Source: Treponema sp. UBA4328 (GTDB taxonomy: Bacteria > Spirochaetota > Spirochaetia > Treponematales > Treponemataceae). Taken from it: DNA of 10,524 nucleotides. The notes below the pieces were generated by a model. It saw only the letters and a program-made list of their open reading frames with translations, was not told the origin of the DNA and did no database searches. Shown one piece after another: positions 6,518 to 10,524 of this stretch. The DNA lies in the NCBI GenBank assembly GCA_002394465.1, contig DGTU01000072.1, forward strand, positions 1-10,524. Direction: 5' to 3'. Numbering within the stretch: the stretch's first letter is position 1; each line of letters begins with the position of its first letter. The translations under genes were made by a program, and so were the position numbers.

Positions 6518-8200
6518 TTAGAGGGCAGTAATCGGTACCGGCCGCGAAAGAAAATTTCCCTGAATTATATCGCAGTTTGCCTTAACCAGATAATCATACT
6601 GTTCCTGACGTTCTATTCCTTCAGCAATTACTTCAAGGTCAAGCTGATGTGCCATGTTTATAATTGACTTGACGATGTTCTTTTCATCCGGAATTGAACC
6701 GATTGTATCAATAAACGATTTGTCAATTTTTACGAGGTCAAACGGCAGGCTTCTCAGGTAACTCAGAGAAGAATATCCCGTACCAAAGTCATCAAGTGCA
6801 ATCTTTATGCCCATTTCCTTGAGGCTTCTCAGGATTGAGCGCGTTGTTTCAGGCGTACTTATACATACGCTTTCAGTGATTTCAAATTCGACGAAATTAG
6901 GATTGATTCCGGAATCTTCAATTGCCTTTTTAACGCTTGAAATAAAATCCGGATCCCTGAACTGAACTACAGAAATATTTATCGCAAGAATCGGATGCTT
7001 TTCATACAGGTGTGAAAGCTTCATGAATTCTGTGCATGAATGCTGAATGATCCATCTTCCGATTTCTACGATTGAACCGTTTTCCTCTGCAAGCGGAATA
7101 AAATCAAGCGGAGCAACACGGCCCAGAACAGGTGAAGTCCATCTCAGCAGAACCTCAAAGCCCCTGAGTTCCTGGTTCGGAATATAATACTGCGGCTGAT
7201 ACTCAACATAAAGTTCTCCGCGGTTAATTGATTCAGAAAGCTTGTGCTCGATTGAAAGCTGCCTGTTAAGCTTAATCTGCATGCTCTCGTCGAAGAATAC
7301 GAGCTGGTTCTTGCCTTTTGCCTTTGCCCTTGTAAGGGCTATATCAACCTGTTTGAGCAGGGTCTCTGATCTGTCAGAATCCTTAGGACAGCGTGCAATA
7401 CCGAAACTTGCAGTAATGCGGTAATCGTGTTCCCTGAAGCAGAACGGCTTGTTGATTACGCTTTCAATTTTTGCCGTGTATGCCTCAATTTCTGCATCAG
7501 TTTTGGCTCCGTTTACAATTACGAGGAATTCATCTCCTCCGATTCTTCCGATTGAATCCGGAGCAATGATTACATTCCTGAGGTTATGAATGACTTCCGT
7601 AAGGTATACGTCACCGATTTTATGTCCGAGGGAATCATTGATGTTCTTAAAGTTATCAAGATCGAATGAAATGAGCGTAAATACAGGCGTTGCCGGCGAA
7701 TACTGAATAATGTCCTCGATCGCACGAAGCCTTTCTTTTCTGTTAGGAAGTCCCGTAAGGTCATCCGTATATGCCAGCTTGTGAATACTTTCAACTTCGC
7801 CTGCAAGAGTCGTGTAAAGGTTGTTCAGAAGGAAACAGACGATTTCCGTTACAAAAATCATTCCGTATTCTGAAATCAGAAGATAATGCTTAAAAATAAT
7901 GATATCAAGCGTAATAAGGCAGAGTGCAACTCCGTTGAGGATTATCTGTGCAATGAAACCTGATTTCCGGCAGGCTACAACCAGCTGAACTGAAAGAAGT
8001 ATATTCAGGAGGCCGAGTATGTTTCCAAAAATTGAAATTAAAACCAGTTTGTCGGGATCAATTGCACCCTCAATGAAATCATTTCCAATAATGAGTGTAG
8101 AAATTCCCATCTGAAGAATCAGGAGCCCCGTAAAAAGAATTACGAGTATTCCCATTATAACTTTATCCCGACCCCTCTGATCAATTAAACCGTTTACCAT
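6518..8200 (-). CDS. Membrane-bound GGDEF-EAL protein (c-di-GMP phosphodiesterase/diguanylate cyclase)
   Basis: This 560-residue c-di-GMP signalling protein has four predicted membrane segments (about 15-37, 52-76, 83-102 and 106-130), no recognised ligand domain, then a GGDEF domain (about 140-305) and an EAL domain (about 315-556). The GGDEF site is intact: DLDNFKNIND (180-189), then GGDEF (221-225). The RxxD inhibitory I-site usually found five residues before it is missing. The EAL signature reads EVLLR (349-353). The residues known to bind metal or substrate in active EAL enzymes all seem present: Glu349, Asn408, Glu440, Asp470-Asp471 in DDFGTGYSSL, Lys491, Glu527 and Gln547. The protein is probably able to hydrolyse c-di-GMP, and the net direction in the cell cannot be predicted. 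It is the first gene of a four-gene operon, divergent from another GGDEF gene. The ATG at 8200 keeps the basic RGRDK that sets membrane topology. There is no Shine-Dalgarno sequence, and an extended -10 lies six bases upstream. Confidence 0.95.
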   Translation of the reverse strand: MVNGLIDQRGRDKVIMGILVILFTGLLILQMGISTLIIGNDFIEGAIDPDKLVLISIFGNILGLLNILLSVQLVVACRKSGFIAQIILNGVALCLITLDIIIFKHYLLISEYGMIFVTEIVCFLLNNLYTTLAGEVESIHKLAYTDDLTGLPNRKERLRAIEDIIQYSPATPVFTLISFDLDNFKNINDSLGHKIGDVYLTEVIHNLRNVIIAPDSIGRIGGDEFLVIVNGAKTDAEIEAYTAKIESVINKPFCFREHDYRITASFGIARCPKDSDRSETLLKQVDIALTRAKAKGKNQLVFFDESMQIKLNRQLSIEHKLSESINRGELYVEYQPQYYIPNQELRGFEVLLRWTSPVLGRVAPLDFIPLAEENGSIVEIGRWIIQHSCTEFMKLSHLYEKHPILAINISVVQFRDPDFISSVKKAIEDSGINPNFVEFEITESVCISTPETTRSILRSLKEMGIKIALDDFGTGYSSLSYLRSLPFDLVKIDKSFIDTIGSIPDEKNIVKSIINMAHQLDLEVIAEGIERQEQYDYLVKANCDIIQGNFLSRPVPITAL

Positions 8201-8206
8201 ATTTTA

Positions 8207-8215
8207 ATTATACCA
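8207..8215 (-). promoter_or_regulatory. Extended -10 promoter of the GGDEF-EAL operon, leaderless arrangement
   Basis: The minus strand reads TGGTATAATTAAAATATG: TGn plus perfect TATAAT, six bases, then ATG, with the A at the expected +1. The nine bases TGGTATAAT are identical to the trxB promoter, and the distance to the ATG is the same. A TTGTTA lies 15 bases upstream as a possible weak -35. The promoter lies within the 97-base region shared with the divergent GGDEF gene. Confidence 0.75.
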
Positions 8216-8286
8216 CAGATTTTAAACTAACAAGATTAATTTTTCATATTTTAAGCAAAAAAACTGAATTTTCAAAAAACCGGGCT

Positions 8287-8292
8287 TATAAT
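8287..8292 (+). promoter_or_regulatory. -10 element of the plus-strand GGDEF gene
   Basis: A perfect TATAAT at 8287-8292 predicts a transcript start at about 8299. No TGn precedes it, and the -35 region at 17 bases (CTGAAT) is weak. Transcription from here gives a leader of about 25 bases to the GTG at 8325, or essentially none to the ATG at 8298. Confidence 0.65.
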
Positions 8293-8313
8293 TTAAAATG
8301 TTATTTACGGGCT

Positions 8314-8317
8314 GGAG
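8314..8317 (+). promoter_or_regulatory. Ribosome binding site that decides the GTG start at 8325
   Basis: GGAG is followed by seven bases and GTG (8325-8327), in frame with the long open frame. Together with the -10 at 8287 this forms a conventional promoter, short leader and Shine-Dalgarno arrangement. The upstream in-frame ATG (8298) has no Shine-Dalgarno and would begin one base before the predicted +1. Confidence 0.65.
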
Positions 8318-8324
8318 AAATCTT

Positions 8325-10094
8325 GTGAAACCGCTTGAAATAAAAACTGCATTTCTGGATGCAGGGCTTAACATTACCGACAGGAACAAGGAATTTTACT
8401 CATACTTTGAAAAAGCCGGTCTCCTGTATTCTCACGCAGATGAAATCGTTTCTGAATCTCAGAAGGATGATTTCAAAAGCTTTATCCGTACGGGCAGCTC
8501 AGGCAGTTTCAGCGCATTTAAATTTAAAAAGAATAACGGTGAAGAAATCCTCAACGTAGTCTGGCTTGATAAACCGGACGATAAATCCATTCTTGTAAAA
8601 ATCGCCGAAATTCCGCGTATTATTTCCTTCGTAGGTGATGCCGCACTGTATGAAAAACAGATGCATACGGCCCTCGGAATAGCCAGTGACTACCTCTTTA
8701 CATACTGCAAGTCAACGAATATCTTCACGCTTCAGAGTTTCCTTCAGGGACATAAAACCGTTCTCTACGAGCAGGATATTGATTCCTGGAAAACACAGGT
8801 TGTTACAGAAGGCCTCATTGAAAAAACTGACGAAGCAGAATTTGAATCAAAAATAAACGAACTCAAGGAATGCAATCCTGATTTTTCAATGACAGTTTCA
8901 TCTTCCATCAGGTTCAGCCTTCAGATGTTCGAAAAACTTGTCTTCAGTGCAAAACGTATTAAAGCCGGCAATGAAGTTTACATGGTCGGCAGGATTCTTC
9001 CTGAAGTTTTTGTAGAACGCTCCGAAAAATCTGACAAGTTTCTGAATGAAATTAAATTTGACTCCCTCACGGGCGTCTACAATAAAAAAGCAATACTGAA
9101 CCTGGCACGCAGCCGCTTTGTTGAAGGTACAAAGGAAAATGCTGTACTTGCGATTGTCGACCTTGACCACTTCAAGTCGGTAAATGACGCATACGGACAT
9201 CTTGCCGGAGACAAAGTTCTTGAAAAAGCCGGTGAAATCTTAAGGAAAATAACTGGTGAAGGCGGAGTCGTCGGCCGTTATGGCGGTGATGAATTCCTTT
9301 TAATCCTCGAAGACATGAATGACGAAAGCACATTCCGCGGGGTTTTCCAGATAATAACCTCTGAAATGCGCGCTGCGTTCAAGGATATGTTTCCTGACAT
9401 AAAGGTTACTGTTTCCATCGGGTCTGCACTTTATCCGAAAGACGGAAAAACCTTTGATGAACTGTTCAAGAAAGCTGACTTCTGTCTCTATCGTGCGAAA
9501 GACAAGGGCCGTGACCGTTATGTATTCTTCCGGGAAGACCTGCACGGAGAACTTTACAAAAAGGCAAGCGAAGCCAAAACCGAAGGAATCAAGTATGACG
9601 TACGCGAGGTTCTGGAATTAAAAAGCATGGCAGCCTTTATGCTGGATCTTGAAGAAAATCCTAAGCCTGCAGCAGAAACTGTCCTTAAGCATATGCTTGC
9701 GACATACAACCTTGATGCAATCACGATATTCTATGGTGACGGGGTAAAGCGCAGGTATTTCATCGGTAAAGATCCTGATGAACTGAAAGAAGCCGGCTAC
9801 ATAAAATCCGCTGAATTTAAAAATGCCCTTAACGGCAGGCCGTATATCAGGGTCGACTTTACGACTGAAATGGACGAGTGTGCAAGGCCGTTCGGAAAAA
9901 TTCTTGACGGCCGGGGAATTAAATCATCAATACAGTGCATCCTCGGAACAAAAGATAATCCGCAGGGACTTATAACATTTGACCGCCTCAGGGAGGGCGC
10001 ACTCTGGGCAGAATACGAAGTCAACTGCTGCGTAATGTTTGCTGCAGCAGTTAATCTTCTTCCGCAGGAAAAACTCCTGAAAATTTTCTCTTAA
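8325..10094 (+). CDS. Soluble PAS-GGDEF diguanylate cyclase with C-terminal GAF-like domain
   Basis: This protein probably joins two GTP into c-di-GMP. Numbering from the GTG start gives 589 residues; an in-frame ATG at 8298 would add nine (MLFTGWRNL). No membrane segment is seen, so it is cytoplasmic. Residues about 1-100 look like a PAS sensor (IKTAFLDAGLNITDRNKEF) and about 105-232 like a second PAS of the SDYLFTY type; both are inferred from pattern. The GGDEF domain (about 240-404) is complete: KFDSLTGVYNK, DLDHFKSVND (279-288), GRYGGDEF (317-324) and YRAKDKGRDRYVFF. The upstream stretch TGEGG lacks an RxxD I-site, so product inhibition through that site is not expected. Residues about 430-575 resemble a GAF domain (QGLITFDRLREGALW, then a long helix), an uncommon place for one, after the catalytic domain. 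The gene is divergent from the GGDEF-EAL operon, so the two may be co-regulated. It ends 11 bases from the convergent UPF0210 stop. Confidence 0.92.
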   Translation: MKPLEIKTAFLDAGLNITDRNKEFYSYFEKAGLLYSHADEIVSESQKDDFKSFIRTGSSGSFSAFKFKKNNGEEILNVVWLDKPDDKSILVKIAEIPRIISFVGDAALYEKQMHTALGIASDYLFTYCKSTNIFTLQSFLQGHKTVLYEQDIDSWKTQVVTEGLIEKTDEAEFESKINELKECNPDFSMTVSSSIRFSLQMFEKLVFSAKRIKAGNEVYMVGRILPEVFVERSEKSDKFLNEIKFDSLTGVYNKKAILNLARSRFVEGTKENAVLAIVDLDHFKSVNDAYGHLAGDKVLEKAGEILRKITGEGGVVGRYGGDEFLLILEDMNDESTFRGVFQIITSEMRAAFKDMFPDIKVTVSIGSALYPKDGKTFDELFKKADFCLYRAKDKGRDRYVFFREDLHGELYKKASEAKTEGIKYDVREVLELKSMAAFMLDLEENPKPAAETVLKHMLATYNLDAITIFYGDGVKRRYFIGKDPDELKEAGYIKSAEFKNALNGRPYIRVDFTTEMDECARPFGKILDGRGIKSSIQCILGTKDNPQGLITFDRLREGALWAEYEVNCCVMFAAAVNLLPQEKLLKIFS

Positions 10095-10105
10095 AAATAA
10101 GTAAT

Positions 10106-10524
10106 CTAGTTTCTGAAGCTGTGGATTGGAGCCGGAATGCGACCGCCACGGTTGATGAAGTCCGCACAGCTGAACTTGCTCACTGGCATGACAGGACATC
10201 CGCCAAGCAATCCGCCGAACTCAATCCAGTCGCCCGCTTTTTTGCCAGGAGCCGGAATAAGGCGCACAGCCGTAGTCTTGTTGTTGACCATACCGATAGC
10301 GAATTCGTCCGCCATTATGCCGGAAATCGTTGTCGCAGGTGTGTCTCCAGGAATTGCAATCATATCAAGACCGACCGAGCATACGGTTGTCATAGCCTCA
10401 AGTTTTTCAAGGCAGATTGAGCCTTGTTTTACGGCGTTAATCATGCCCTCATCTTCTGAAACAGGAATGAATGCACCGGAAAGACCGCCGACGCTTGTAG
10501 AAGCCATTACGCCGCCTTTTTTGA
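10106..10524 (-). CDS. UPF0210 (DUF711, PFL-family) protein, C-terminal part, cut by right edge
   Basis: The last 138 or so residues of a UPF0210 protein are visible (family members are about 450 residues). Conserved family text includes KKGGVMASTSVGGLSGAF, PVSEDEGMI, VGLDMIAIPGDTPA, MVNNKTTAVRLIPAPGKKAG, FGGLLG and the C-terminal GGRIPAPIHSFRN. The Met at 10507 is internal: the open frame continues upstream with the family residues KKGGV, so the true start lies beyond the right edge. The biochemical function of the family is not known to me. In many bacteria these genes sit next to a small ACT-domain protein (UPF0237), which would then be expected just outside the window. The stop is TAG at 10106-10108, converging on the GGDEF gene with an 11-base gap and no visible terminator between them. 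Confidence 0.95.
   Translation of the reverse strand, partial: KKGGVMASTSVGGLSGAFIPVSEDEGMINAVKQGSICLEKLEAMTTVCSVGLDMIAIPGDTPATTISGIMADEFAIGMVNNKTTAVRLIPAPGKKAGDWIEFGGLLGGCPVMPVSKFSCADFINRGGRIPAPIHSFRN

Noticed and set aside
10121..10420. 99-residue open frame on the plus strand
   Set aside because: It is antisense to the UPF0210 gene, whose family motifs run through the same bases.
10505..10507. ATG as the start of a 133-residue minus-strand protein
   Set aside because: The frame stays open upstream and encodes the conserved family residues KKGGV, so this Met is internal to a longer UPF0210 protein cut by the window edge.
1..10524. CRISPR array, insertion sequence, attachment site, toxin-antitoxin or phage-defence genes
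   Set aside because: Both strands were read for spaced direct repeats, terminal inverted repeats, transposase or integrase motifs and short paired genes; none were found.

Overview
The window looks like ordinary chromosomal DNA from a spirochaete, most likely a host-associated Treponema. This is an inference from protein style: a long clade-II PurL, a secreted two-domain NagZ-type glycosidase, and several cyclic-di-GMP enzymes. No 16S or other firm taxonomic marker is present. Nine protein genes and one tRNA gene are visible. The genes are tightly packed, and I see no mobile element, CRISPR array, phage gene or defence cassette.

Layout from left to right. Bases 1-1589 (minus) hold the N-terminal 529 residues of purL, which runs off the left edge. 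Bases 1656-4301 (minus) hold a two-gene unit: trxB (thioredoxin reductase) followed after 9 bases by a secreted GH3 beta-N-acetylhexosaminidase. A tRNA-Cys gene (4407-4478, plus) is divergent from trxB. It has its own consensus promoter and is followed by a strong symmetrical terminator that can also serve the convergent operon. Bases 4596-8200 (minus) are a four-gene operon: membrane GGDEF-EAL protein, GNAT acetyltransferase, zinc-ribbon Nudix hydrolase and a small membrane protein. The gaps are 3, 8 and 0 bases, so co-transcription and translational coupling are likely. A soluble PAS/GGDEF/GAF-like protein (8325-10094, plus) is divergent from this operon across a short AT-rich intergenic region. 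The C-terminal end of a UPF0210 (DUF711) protein (minus) enters from the right edge and converges on it.

How the genes fit together. The central signalling block places a putative diguanylate cyclase back to back with a GGDEF-EAL protein whose phosphodiesterase residues are intact, so one intergenic region could set the balance of c-di-GMP synthesis and breakdown. purL is purine biosynthesis housekeeping, trxB is thiol redox housekeeping, and the GH3 enzyme probably acts on GlcNAc-containing cell-wall or glycan fragments outside the cytoplasm.

The most distinctive feature is transcriptional. Three minus-strand transcription units (purL, trxB, GGDEF-EAL) each have a -10 hexamer exactly six bases before the ATG and no Shine-Dalgarno sequence, which predicts leaderless mRNAs. 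Internal or other genes (Nudix, the small membrane protein, the plus-strand GGDEF gene) do have clear Shine-Dalgarno sequences. I found no clear previously undescribed multi-gene system.
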